From SZUA-442 sp963753185 (GTDB lineage Bacteria; Actinomycetota; Acidimicrobiia; Spongiisociales; UBA5794): a stretch of DNA of 64,000 bases. Of this stretch, positions 55,936 through 63,476 are shown piece after piece (within the stretch, counting starts at the first letter, position 1; every line of letters starts with the position of its first letter). The notes beneath the pieces are model-generated. The model had not been told where the DNA came from and made no database searches. It was given only the letters and a program-made list of their open reading frames with translations. Position numbers and translations under genes: made by a program. The stretch spans positions 2,294,001 through 2,358,000 of the forward strand of contig CAVWBO010000007.1 in the NCBI GenBank assembly GCA_963753185.1, in the 5' to 3' direction.

Positions 55936-56538
55936 TCAAATCGTCTCAGCCCCGAGCGCCATCTGCAGGCGACGCATGCCGGTGCGGATCCTGGACTTGA
56001 TCGTACCCTCGGGTACTCCCAGCATCTCGGCAACGTCGCGATACGAGTATCCGTCGAAGAACGCCATCGCAATCGGTGTGCGTTGTTCATCGGGAAGGCT
56101 CATCAGCGCTGAGCGCACGGTGGTAGCGGTAACAGATTCCATCGCCAATTCTTCGGTACCGGCCGTCGGCGTGGATGCCTGCTTCTGGTGATCAGCGATC
56201 TCCCTCGCGGCTGCAGCTCGACGTGACCGAAGCAGGTCGATGCTCCGCCCGTGTGCGTCCATCTGGAGGAAAGCCTTGAGGGATCCCCTCGTCGGGTCGT
56301 AGCGCTCGAATCGCTCCCAGAGGCGAACGAACACCTCCTGGGTGATGTCAGCAGCGAGGTCCCGATCCTTGAGGATGCCGATGGCAACGCCATTCACGTG
56401 AGCCGCGTACAGGTCGTACGCCTCCCTCAGAGCCGACTCGTCCCTGATCGCGATCGCCTCGACGATCAGCCTGTCCTGGTCCCTCAGGTCCTGCGTCGGG
56501 GCAGATCTCGTGCTGGGTGTTGAGGTTGCGGTGGTCAT
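55936..56538 (-). CDS. ECF-family RNA polymerase sigma factor
   Basis: A 200-residue sigma-70 factor with region 2 (ALREAYDLYAAHVNGVAIGI ... DITQEVFVRLWERFERYDP, about 37-80) and region 4 (ALMSLPDEQRTPIAMAFFDG ... SYRDVAEMLGVPEGTIKSR, about 143-185). The layout is that of SigK/LitS-like ECF factors followed by an RskA-type anti-sigma. A TTGACA-N18-TAATTT promoter upstream is overlaid by inverted repeats, and a B12-binding HTH gene is divergent, so light or B12 control is likely. Confidence 0.95.
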   Translation of the reverse strand: MTTATSTPSTRSAPTQDLRDQDRLIVEAIAIRDESALREAYDLYAAHVNGVAIGILKDRDLAADITQEVFVRLWERFERYDPTRGSLKAFLQMDAHGRSIDLLRSRRAAAAREIADHQKQASTPTAGTEELAMESVTATTVRSALMSLPDEQRTPIAMAFFDGYSYRDVAEMLGVPEGTIKSRIRTGMRRLQMALGAETI

Positions 56539-56575
56539 CGTTCGTTCACTTCCTATTCCCGTGTGAGTGACTTAG

Positions 56576-56609
56576 TGCTAAATTAGCATGGTATGCTCCC
56601 AACTGTCAA
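56576..56609 (-). promoter_or_regulatory. ECF sigma promoter with overlapping inverted repeats
   Basis: On the minus strand TTGACA (complement of 56604-56609) and TAATTT (complement of 56580-56585) are 18 bases apart, a good housekeeping promoter for the sigma gene. TGCTAA-A-TTAGCA (56576-56588) covers the -10, and AGCAT-GGT-ATGCT (56585-56597) fills the spacer. A repressor bound here would shut the promoter. Confidence 0.7.
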
Positions 56610-56645
56610 TCCCCATCGAAATTCCTCGACTCGGCCGCTCGACTG

Positions 56646-56660
56646 TTAGCTTCCTACTAA
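56646..56660 (+). promoter_or_regulatory. Candidate leaderless promoter and half-site repeat of the B12-binding regulator gene
   Basis: TTAG-N7-CTAA, the same half-sites as in the repeat at the sigma promoter, ends right at the ATG. TAGCTT (56647-56652) ends eight bases before the ATG and could be the -10. No ribosome-binding site is seen. This suggests autoregulation. Confidence 0.5.
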
Positions 56661-57491
56661 ATGCACTCCACTACAGACCAGCCCGATGAACTCACCCTGC
56701 ACGAGGTCGCCGACGAGCTCGGCGTGCACTACATGACGGCGTACCGGTACGTGAGGCTCGGAATGCTCGAGGCGACGAAACGTGGTCGATCATGGGTCGT
56801 CACCCGCGAGGACCTCGGTCATTTCCTCGAAGCTCCAACCGAACCCCTCGGACGCGGTATGGCCCCATGGGACGAGCGTCTCCTCAACCGGATGCTCGCT
56901 CCCGACGATGCCGGGGCGTGGCAGGTGATCGAGGCCGCACTCTCGTCAGGCATGTCAGCACCGGATATCTACACCGATGTCATCGCGCCCGCGATGCGCG
57001 AGGTCGGGACGAAGTGGGAGAACGGGGACATCGATGTAGCCCAAGAGCACGCCGCCTCCCAGATCGCGCGGCGAGTCGTCGCACGCCTCTCCCCCAGGAT
57101 GACCCGACGGGGCGTGCGACGCGGGACCGTGGTCGTCGGCTCGACCGCCACCGAGCTGCACGACCTCCCGATATCGATCGTTGCGGACCTGCTCCGGTCA
57201 CGACACTTCGACGTCATCGATCTGGGGGGCAACCTCCCTCCCGAGTCGTTCGCTTCGGCCGTGCGAGCGGCGAACAACGTCGTCGCAGCAGCGATCGGGG
57301 TCACGGCTCGAGGCCAGGAGGAGGAGATCAGCCGCACGGTCGCCGCCATCCGCGGGGCCTCCGACGTGCCGATCCTCATCGGCGGCTCCGGGGTCACCAG
57401 TGATGTTGCGCGCACGCTCGGAGCCGATGCGGTGGCGACCACCGGCGCGGAAGCCATAGAGGCCATCGAGCGACTGGCGACCCGCAGCTGA
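56661..57491 (+). CDS. CarH/LitR-like B12-binding transcriptional regulator with excisionase-type HTH
   Basis: A 276-residue protein. Residues 13-58 form an excisionase/MerR-like HTH (HEVADELGVHYMTAYRYVRL, then VVTREDLGHFL). Residues 70-145 are a B12-binding-2 helical bundle with the CarH signature W-x9-EH (Trp119, Glu129, His130). Residues 155-275 are a Rossmann B12-binding domain with the ligand motif E-x-H (Glu165, His167) and GGSGV. Wx9EH and the ExH ligand are what CarH/LitR use to hold adenosylcobalamin as a light sensor. The residue after Trp119 is Glu, where Thermus CarH has the His that ligates cobalt after photolysis, so the light state may differ. Confidence 0.85.
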   Translation: MHSTTDQPDELTLHEVADELGVHYMTAYRYVRLGMLEATKRGRSWVVTREDLGHFLEAPTEPLGRGMAPWDERLLNRMLAPDDAGAWQVIEAALSSGMSAPDIYTDVIAPAMREVGTKWENGDIDVAQEHAASQIARRVVARLSPRMTRRGVRRGTVVVGSTATELHDLPISIVADLLRSRHFDVIDLGGNLPPESFASAVRAANNVVAAAIGVTARGQEEEISRTVAAIRGASDVPILIGGSGVTSDVARTLGADAVATTGAEAIEAIERLATRS

Positions 57492-57552
57492 CCCGTACGC
57501 GTCCCGTCGGACGCTACGGTGCGAGTCCCGTTCCCGGAAGGATGATCGACCC

Positions 57553-58697
57553 GTGAGTCTCGGCAATGCCGTCGCGCTGGCGGCCGAACGCATCCTGGAT
57601 CCGATCGAGGACATGCATTCGGGCATCTCGGGTTCGTGGTTCCGCGCGGTTGGACCGGCCTCTGGCCCTGTACGCATCGTCACGTCGGGATCACGACCGG
57701 GGTGTATCGAACGCTTCGGTTCGGTGCCGTCGTCGTGGGCCTCGGCATCGACGCGCGGGTCCCACGAGACTCACCGACCTCTGATGCCGCCGGCGCTTTC
57801 GTCACCGGCGTGTGGGGCGATCGCCTCGGACCCCGGGAGGACAGCCTCGCCATCGAGATGGGAGTCAGGGACCGCAGCGGTGTACCGGTGTCGCTCGGAA
57901 CGAAGCTCGCGGCCTCCTACCCGACTGCCACGCCGAGGATCGTCGTCCTCGTACACGGCCTCACGAAGACGGAGCGATGCTGGCGCGGCACGACGGAATC
58001 GCCGGGGCTGCTCGACATCCTGGAGGAGGACGAGACCGTGACCCCCATCACGGTTCGGTACAACACCGGGCTGGCAATCCGCGACAACGGCGAGAAGCTC
58101 GCGGCCCTCCTCGACGAGATCCATGTGCACTGGCCCGTTGCGGTCGAATCTATGACCCTCGTAGGCCATTCGATGGGTGGGCTCGTTATTCGCAGCGCAT
58201 GCGGCTCGGGCGTTCGCGAGGGCCACCGGTGGCTCGACGACGTCACGGACGTCATCACGATCGCATCACCCCACCGTGGGGCGCCGCTCGAGAAGTTCGC
58301 CCACATCGTCGCCAGAGGGCTCGCGGCGACCGATAGGACTCGACCGCTCTCGGATTTCCTCGACGGACGCAGTCAAGGGATCAAGGATCTGCGCCTCGGC
58401 GACGTCGGTGTCGATCCGCTCGAGTCGCCCGAGATCTCACACATGCTTTCGAGAATCCGCCACCACGTGATCGCGGGAGTGGTCACCAGCGACCCTTCAC
58501 ATCCGCTCGGCGCCGTCGTGGGAGATCTCATGGTCCGTCCGACCAGCGGAACGAATCCTCCCGACGTGACCCCTGTCGACGTGGCGGTACTCGGAGGCGT
58601 GAACCACGCGAACCTTCTCAACGATCGGGCCGTCATCAGCCACCTCATGGAACGCATCGCAAGCGGGCCTCAGGACCTCCCCCGACCTGCGCGGTAG
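57553..58697 (+). CDS. Alpha/beta hydrolase (PGAP1/lipase-like), frame-disrupted by one missing base
   Basis: A serine hydrolase of about 381 residues. The first frame gives HSGISGSWFRAVGPASGPVRI; one missing base near 57679-57681 moves the frame to VGITTGVYRTLRFG. The remaining frame is intact with the oxyanion motif VLVHGLTKTERCW, the nucleophile elbow TLVGHSMGGLVIRSA and the later ASPHRGAPLEK and GVNHANLL. It resembles the PGAP1/triacylglycerol-lipase-like hydrolases. No signal peptide is seen. GTG start with GGAAGG. It ends 28 bases inside the convergent pgi gene. Confidence 0.83.
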
Positions 58698-60301
58698 CGG
58701 CGGATGAGCGCATTCGTCGATGCGTCATGGAACAGCTTGGGAGACGCCACGGACGTCAGCTCATCGATCACCGTCGCGGCCAGGGCCTTGCCGAGCTCGA
58801 CCCCCCACTGGTCGAACGAGTTGACTCCCCAGATGACCCCCTGGGTGAAGACCTTGTGCTCGTAGAGCGCGATGAGCTGGCCGAGGACTGCGGGCGTGAG
58901 CCGAGGGGCGAGGATGACCGACGTCGGCCGGTTCCCGGGGAACGTGCGGTGCGGCACGAGGTCCGCTGGGACCCCTGCTGCTTCGACCTCCTCGGCGGTG
59001 CGCCCGAACGCGAGCGCCTCGGCCTGGGCGAACAGGTTGCCCATGAGGAGATCGTGCTGACCCCCGATGTCGTTTGCTGGCTCGATGAACCCGATGAGGT
59101 CGGCCGGAACGACGGACGTCCCCTGGTGAAGGAGCTGGAAGAACGCGTGCTGACCGTTCGTTCCCGGTTCACCCCACACGATGGGACCGGTCTCGACGTC
59201 CACCGGTGACCCGTCGAGGCGCACCTGTTTGCCGTTGGACTCCATGTCGAGTTGCTGGAGGTAGGCGGGGAAGCGGGCCAGGTCCTGGCTGTAGGGCAGG
59301 ACCGCATGGGTCGGGTAGCCGAGGAAGTTGCGGTACCACACCCCGATGAGGCCCATCAGGACCGGGACGTTGCCTTCGAACGGTGCGGTGCGGAAGTGCA
59401 GGTCGATCGCGCGGAATCCATCGAGCATCTCCCTGAACGCGGACGGTCCGATCGTCAGCATCAGGCTGAGGCCGATCGCCGAGTCCATCGAGTAGCGGCC
59501 GCCGACCCAATCCCAGAACCCGAACACGTTCGCAGCGTCGATCCCGAATGCTGCCACCTCGTCCACGTTCGTGGACACGGCCACGAAGTGGCTGGCGACC
59601 GCCTCGTCGGCACCCAGTGCGTCCACGAGCCACGTCCGAGCGGTACGGGCGTTCGTCATGGTCTCGAGCGTCGTGAACGTCTTCGACGCCACGATGAACA
59701 ACGTCGACTGTGGTTCGACGACATCGAGAACGGCGGTCAGGTCGGCTGGGTCGATGTTCGAGACGAAGTGGGCGTCGATGTCTGGGTGGACGAAGGGCCG
59801 TAGCGCCCGGTACGCCATCGCCGGTCCGAGGTCGGAGCCGCCGATTCCGATGTTGACGACGTGGCGGATCCGTTCGCCGGTGTTCCCCCGCCAGTCCCCA
59901 CTGCGAACACGGCCTGCAAAGGCTTCCATCGCGTCGAGCACGGCGTGCACCTCGGGGACGACGTCGACGCCGTCGACCAGGAACAGGTCCCCCTGCGCCG
60001 CCCTCAGGGCAGGATGCAGCACGGCGCGATCCTCGGTCGCATTGATGTGCTCGCCCGCAAACATCGCCTCGATCCGCTGGTCGAGTCCCGCCCTACGTGC
60101 AAGGGCGATCAGGGACGCGACGATGTCGTCGGTCACGAGGTTCTTGGAGAGGTCGACAACGAGGTCACCAGCGGTGAACGTCAGCCGTTCGACCCGCCCC
60201 GGATCGTCATGGAAGGCCTTCCGGAGGTCGAATACGTCTTCCGTGTCGTCGCGGAGTGACTCGAGGGTTGCCCACTCCGGCGTCGTGCTGATCGGCTTCA
60301 C
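58670..60301 (-). CDS. pgi: Glucose-6-phosphate isomerase
   Basis: Interconverts glucose 6-phosphate and fructose 6-phosphate. The signatures VNIGIGGSDLGPAMAYRAL (about 148-166), GGRYSMDSAIGLSLML and the C-terminal NSFDQWGVELGK are present. Length 543 is normal. GTG start with GGGAG six bases upstream. Its 3' end overlaps the lipase-like gene by 28 bases on the other strand. Confidence 0.97.
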   Translation of the reverse strand: MKPISTTPEWATLESLRDDTEDVFDLRKAFHDDPGRVERLTFTAGDLVVDLSKNLVTDDIVASLIALARRAGLDQRIEAMFAGEHINATEDRAVLHPALRAAQGDLFLVDGVDVVPEVHAVLDAMEAFAGRVRSGDWRGNTGERIRHVVNIGIGGSDLGPAMAYRALRPFVHPDIDAHFVSNIDPADLTAVLDVVEPQSTLFIVASKTFTTLETMTNARTARTWLVDALGADEAVASHFVAVSTNVDEVAAFGIDAANVFGFWDWVGGRYSMDSAIGLSLMLTIGPSAFREMLDGFRAIDLHFRTAPFEGNVPVLMGLIGVWYRNFLGYPTHAVLPYSQDLARFPAYLQQLDMESNGKQVRLDGSPVDVETGPIVWGEPGTNGQHAFFQLLHQGTSVVPADLIGFIEPANDIGGQHDLLMGNLFAQAEALAFGRTAEEVEAAGVPADLVPHRTFPGNRPTSVILAPRLTPAVLGQLIALYEHKVFTQGVIWGVNSFDQWGVELGKALAATVIDELTSVASPKLFHDASTNALIRRYRAGRGRS

Positions 60302-60460
60302 TTGGGTCTCCCATGCGGTCGTGGTCGGCCGGGACGGTGCAGCCTGCCCATTGCGCCGACGATGCCAAGGCTACGCAGGATCGAACCCGCAACGGAACCA
60401 TGTTCTTCCGAGGGTCAGCGGATTGGCCCCATCAGTGCGGGGTCGCTGCGAGGCGCCTGA

Positions 60461-60790
60461 CTATCGATCGCAATCCACGGCGACCGCCAACGCATCACAG
60501 ATCGCGCGCATGCGATCATCGGCCAATCGGCCGAGACGCTCGGTCATCGTCCCCACCGACACACTCACGATCGAGTCCAGGTTCACTGCCGATCGGAGGG
60601 GGACTGGATCGTCGCCCGGCTCTAGCTCGACCTCACTGGCCAACCCACGGATCGTGGTGGTGCAGGGGGCAATCAGCACCCTACGGAGTCTGGCAATTGC
60701 CGCATTCCTCGAGAGGACGACGACCGGACGTCGCGAGATCTCGGGGAGCTCACACCACCACACCTCTCCCCTCGCAGGCAGTGCCGTCAC
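60461..60790 (-). CDS. MazF/PemK-family mRNA interferase toxin
   Basis: A 109-residue toxin: GEVWWCELPEISRRPVVVLSRN at the N-terminus is the PemK/MazF signature, with RVLIAPCTTTIRG and ALAVAVDCDR later. It likely cleaves mRNA. The GTG start overlaps the antitoxin stop by four bases (GTGA); the ORF is open further upstream into the antitoxin in another frame. Specificity cannot be read from sequence. Confidence 0.9.
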   Translation of the reverse strand: MTALPARGEVWWCELPEISRRPVVVLSRNAAIARLRRVLIAPCTTTIRGLASEVELEPGDDPVPLRSAVNLDSIVSVSVGTMTERLGRLADDRMRAICDALAVAVDCDR

Positions 60791-61020
60791 GAGGTCGCGG
60801 CCTCGCGAAACGACGCCAGGTCGCCCCACACGTCGGGCTCCTCGAGCGGGCGTTCCTCGTAGATGGCGTACCCGGCATCGATCTCAGCCGAGCGGTGACG
60901 GGCCACCAGCGCACCGAGGGCCTCGTCGAGGAGCGCCGCGTCGTTCAGGTTCGAACGCAATCGCCGTGCGTTCTCGATCAGCGTCTCATCCACTGTCGTG
61001 CTCACTCGTATGCGTGCCAT
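60787..61020 (-). CDS. Ribbon-helix-helix antitoxin of the MazF-type toxin
   Basis: A 77-residue protein: MARIRVSTTVDETLIENARR is an RHH DNA-binding N-terminus, followed by an Arg/His helix (ALVARHRSAEID) and an acidic toxin-binding tail (ERPLEEPDVWGDLASF). The ATG was chosen because earlier in-frame residues lie upstream of the operator-like palindrome. Coupled to the toxin by a four-base overlap, so the pair is autoregulated in the usual way. Confidence 0.85.
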   Translation of the reverse strand: MARIRVSTTVDETLIENARRLRSNLNDAALLDEALGALVARHRSAEIDAGYAIYEERPLEEPDVWGDLASFREAATS

Positions 61021-61022
61021 GC

Positions 61023-61032
61023 CATGATCATG
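61023..61032. promoter_or_regulatory. Palindrome at the antitoxin start
   Basis: CATGATCATG, a perfect 10-bp palindrome two bases upstream of the antitoxin ATG. Position fits an RHH autoregulatory operator. Confidence 0.4.
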
Positions 61033-61139
61033 CCACAGTCCCGGGTGCGCGACAAGAGGCCCGACCGAAGGAGTCAGGTGCTGGGGAATCGGCGACACTC
61101 GAAGCCACATGCGTTGCTGGATGCGTGGAGAACCACGGT

Positions 61140-61565
61140 TCAGACCGTCAGCTCCGGGTTCCATACGACTTCCCAAAGGTGTCCGTCGGGATCAGAGAAG
61201 TAGCCGGCATAGCCTCCCCAGAACGTGGCGGTCGCCCGTTTCACGATTTCGGCTCCCGCCTGCGCGGCTTGGGCCATCACCTCATCGACGTCTGCCCTGC
61301 TGTTGACGTTGTGCCCAATGGTCAATTCCGTTCGGCAAGGCGCTGCGGACTCGATCCCGGCATCGTGCGCGATGCTGTCACGGGGCCACAGCGCGAGCCG
61401 GACACCGGACTGGAGCTGGAAGAACGCAACCGCACCGTGCTCGAACTCCTCGCCGACGATGCCACCAGTCGACAGTCCCAGGCCGCGGTAGAAGGCGACG
61501 GCTCGGCGCAGGTCGGTGACTCCCAAGGTGATCACGGTGATTCGTGGTTCCAAGGTTGTCCTCAT
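61140..61565 (-). CDS. VOC (glyoxalase/bleomycin-resistance) family protein
   Basis: A 141-residue single-domain protein with VITLGVTDLRRAVAFYRGLG (10-29) and the C-terminal FSDPDGHLWEVVWNP, both typical of VOC proteins; the His and Glu in DPDGHLWEV can bind metal. The substrate is unknown. The ATG with ACAGG upstream is preferred over a GTG ten codons earlier. It begins right next to the end of the 152-bp repeat array and runs in the same direction as tRNA-Ala. Confidence 0.88.
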   Translation of the reverse strand: MRTTLEPRITVITLGVTDLRRAVAFYRGLGLSTGGIVGEEFEHGAVAFFQLQSGVRLALWPRDSIAHDAGIESAAPCRTELTIGHNVNSRADVDEVMAQAAQAGAEIVKRATATFWGGYAGYFSDPDGHLWEVVWNPELTV

Positions 61566-61570
61566 CCTGT

Positions 61571-62062
61571 GGCACGGACTCGGGTGGAGGTACAAGACGC
61601 ACTCGGGTGGAGGTGACGGGATTCGAACCTAGAGTCTCGCCGCAGCAGCACCCCCAGACCCGAAGACCCACGGGCTGGGCAGCTACCTCGATGTCGATAC
61701 CTCGTCGATGTTGCGCCCCACGACCGGCAGGTGCTCATCTCCTGCGAGACGCACTCGGGTGGAGGTGACGGGATTCGAACCTAGAGTCTCGCCGCAGCAG
61801 CACCTCCCAGACCCGAAGACCCACGGGCTGGGCAGCTACCTCGATGTCGATACCGTCGAGGTTGCAGCCCCACGACCGGCAGGTGCTCATCTCCTGCGAG
61901 ACGCACTCGGGTGGAGGTGACGGGATTCGAACCTAGAGTCTCGCCGCAGCACCACCCCCAGACCCAAAGACCCACGGGCTGGGCAGCTACCTCGAAGTCG
62001 ATACCGTCGTAGGTGTGGCCACGCGACCGGCGGGTGCTCATCTCCTGCGAAACGCACTCGGG
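61571..62062 (-). repeat. Tandem array of about 152-bp repeats derived from the tRNA-Ala 3' end
   Basis: Three direct repeats with unit starts at 61599, 61751 and 61903; the fourth start, 62054, is the tRNA gene itself, giving spacings of 152, 152 and 151 bases. Each copy begins with the same 31 bases, of which 22 are the tRNA-Ala 3' end (acceptor 3' strand plus most of the T-loop). The rest of the unit is shared and includes a bulged 9-bp hairpin (61653-61679 in copy 1). A shortened relic (ggactcgggtggaggt) starts at 61576. No protein is encoded consistently across copies. Confidence 0.9.
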
Positions 62063-62136
62063 TGGAGGTGACGGGATTCGAACCCGTGGCCCCTACGTTG
62101 CGAACGTAGTGCTCTGCCGGACTGAGCTACACCCCC
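62063..62136 (-). tRNA. tRNA-Ala (anticodon CGC)
   Basis: Reads GGGGGTG/CACCTCC acceptor (one G-U pair), D-arm GCTC/GAGC, anticodon stem CTACG/CGTAG with loop TTCGCAA (anticodon CGC), T-arm CGGG-TTCGAAT-CCCG and discriminator A. CCA is not encoded. It decodes GCG. The translin-family gene ends 49 bases upstream and the tRNA-derived repeats begin immediately downstream. Confidence 0.96.
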
Positions 62137-62185
62137 GGAGGCGCCATGGTATCGCCGTGTTGTCGCTTTCCTCGAAAGCGCCGAG

Positions 62186-62827
62186 TCAATCCGAGGCCTC
62201 CTGATCGGTTTCGGCCAGTTGGCGACGGAGGCGCTCCTGGACGATCGTGGTGGTGAGATCGGCACGGGACCGCTCGATCAGGGATCGGGCGACGTCCGTC
62301 GTGCGGCGGAGTCCCGACGTCATTCCGTCCGGGTAGTCGAGGGCGGCGAGGAGGTCGTGGATAACCTCCATGTCCGCGAAGGTTCGCTCCGCCTCGGCGA
62401 GCTCGCCGTGGCGCAACTGGTCGAGAAGGCGCCTGCGCTGCTCCCCGACGGCCTCGCCGAGCCCCTTGCAGTACGGGACGGCATGGACCCCGATGTCCGA
62501 AGGCAGGGGAAGCGGCCGTCCTCCGAGTAGGGCCGCCGTCAGCTCGGCTTCCGCATACTCCTTGACCGCGTCGTAGAAGAATCCCGCGTGGTAGATGTCG
62601 GGATGGTCGGCGAGCGCCTGCTCGGCCTCGACCACCATGGCCCGTGCGTCATCGAGCAGGGACCGGGCCGTTGCGGCATCATTTCGGTGGAGTGCCCTGA
62701 TCGCATTCGCCGAGGTCCGGATGATCGGCCTGGACAGCTTCAGGCCGGTTTCACGAGCCTGGTGCTTGGCGTCGAGTTCGGTGCGCACCTCATCCTCGAC
62801 CCTGTCGAGATCGAGGTCCCGTGACAC
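62186..62827 (-). CDS. Translin-family protein
   Basis: A 213-residue all-helical protein. It matches the translin/TRAX pattern: YHAGFFYDAVKEYAEAELTA near 100-119, the PLPSDIGVHAVPYCKGLGEA segment near 129-148, and a C-terminal DYPDGMTSGLRRTTDVARSL near 177-196. Translins bind RNA and single-stranded DNA; the eukaryotic translin-TRAX complex (C3PO) is an RNase active on tRNA leaders. Whether the acidic active-site residues of TRAX are kept cannot be judged by eye. GTG start. It ends 49 bases before tRNA-Ala on the same strand. Confidence 0.8.
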   Translation of the reverse strand: MSRDLDLDRVEDEVRTELDAKHQARETGLKLSRPIIRTSANAIRALHRNDAATARSLLDDARAMVVEAEQALADHPDIYHAGFFYDAVKEYAEAELTAALLGGRPLPLPSDIGVHAVPYCKGLGEAVGEQRRRLLDQLRHGELAEAERTFADMEVIHDLLAALDYPDGMTSGLRRTTDVARSLIERSRADLTTTIVQERLRRQLAETDQEASD

Positions 62828-62830
62828 GGA

Positions 62831-63310
62831 TCAGCCCGCGATGACCCGGACGGTCTTGGATTCCTCGTAGGGGGCGGGCTCGACCCACGACTCGAGAGGC
62901 GACACGGCAGGTCCGGCGACCTCGGTTGCCGGCATCGGCAGGACCGATGCACGGGGCAAGGTGCCCTGCTGCTTGATGGTGAGCAGCACCGTGATGTATC
63001 CGGCGAACGCGACGTCGAGGGCGATCGTCAGCCACAGCCAGGGAACGGAACCGGTCCATGTGGCCACACCGAGGGTGAGCAGCGCGGCGATCCCGAGACC
63101 GAGGAGCGTGCGAGTCCTTTTCACCTGCGCATGATGCCGAACGTAATCCTCGGAGTCGGGACGAGCGGACGAGACGGCGGCGAGGAGTTGCTTCGTGCGC
63201 GCGAAGTCCTTGGTCGTCGATTTCGGTGTCTGGTTCCGATGATCGAAGAACGATGGAAGGAGGAATGCCGCCCACAATCCCGCGATCAGGATGAACAGGA
63301 CTATCGCCAT
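62831..63310 (-). CDS. Actinobacterial-type membrane protein of unknown function
   Basis: A 159-residue protein: an N-terminal membrane helix (1-19), a basic cytosolic loop (about 25-66), two more helices (about 68-84 and 89-110) and a Pro-rich tail. Similar-looking membrane proteins lie next to molybdenum-cofactor genes in other Actinomycetota, but I assign no function. The translin gene starts three bases after its stop, so the two are probably co-transcribed. Confidence 0.7.
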   Translation of the reverse strand: MAIVLFILIAGLWAAFLLPSFFDHRNQTPKSTTKDFARTKQLLAAVSSARPDSEDYVRHHAQVKRTRTLLGLGIAALLTLGVATWTGSVPWLWLTIALDVAFAGYITVLLTIKQQGTLPRASVLPMPATEVAGPAVSPLESWVEPAPYEESKTVRVIAG

Positions 63311-63476
63311 CGTTGGTTGTCTCGCTTACTCCGCCGCCAGCGGTCTCGAGCGTACCGGTCGACCGCTGCGGGTCAAAGGATCTTCGGGGTTCGTGCAACC
63401 TCAGTCTGGTCCCCATCGGGCGCTTTGAGCAACTCCGACTCCTGAATCCTAGGAGGCTGGTAGGGCTAGGGCCTCG

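Noticed and set aside
60365..60400. A second tRNA remnant near the pgi start (CGGGTTCGATCCTGCG on the minus strand)
   Set aside because: It has a T-loop-like string but no paired T-stem, acceptor or anticodon arm.
61736..62041. Short minus-strand ORFs starting MSTxRS in the repeats
   Set aside because: The starting ATG is kept, but an indel in copy 1 and divergence in the others give different frames after about 8 codons, so no common peptide is encoded.
61571..62062. CRISPR array
   Set aside because: The repeat unit is about 152 bp with no unique spacers and no cas genes; it is a tRNA-derived tandem repeat.
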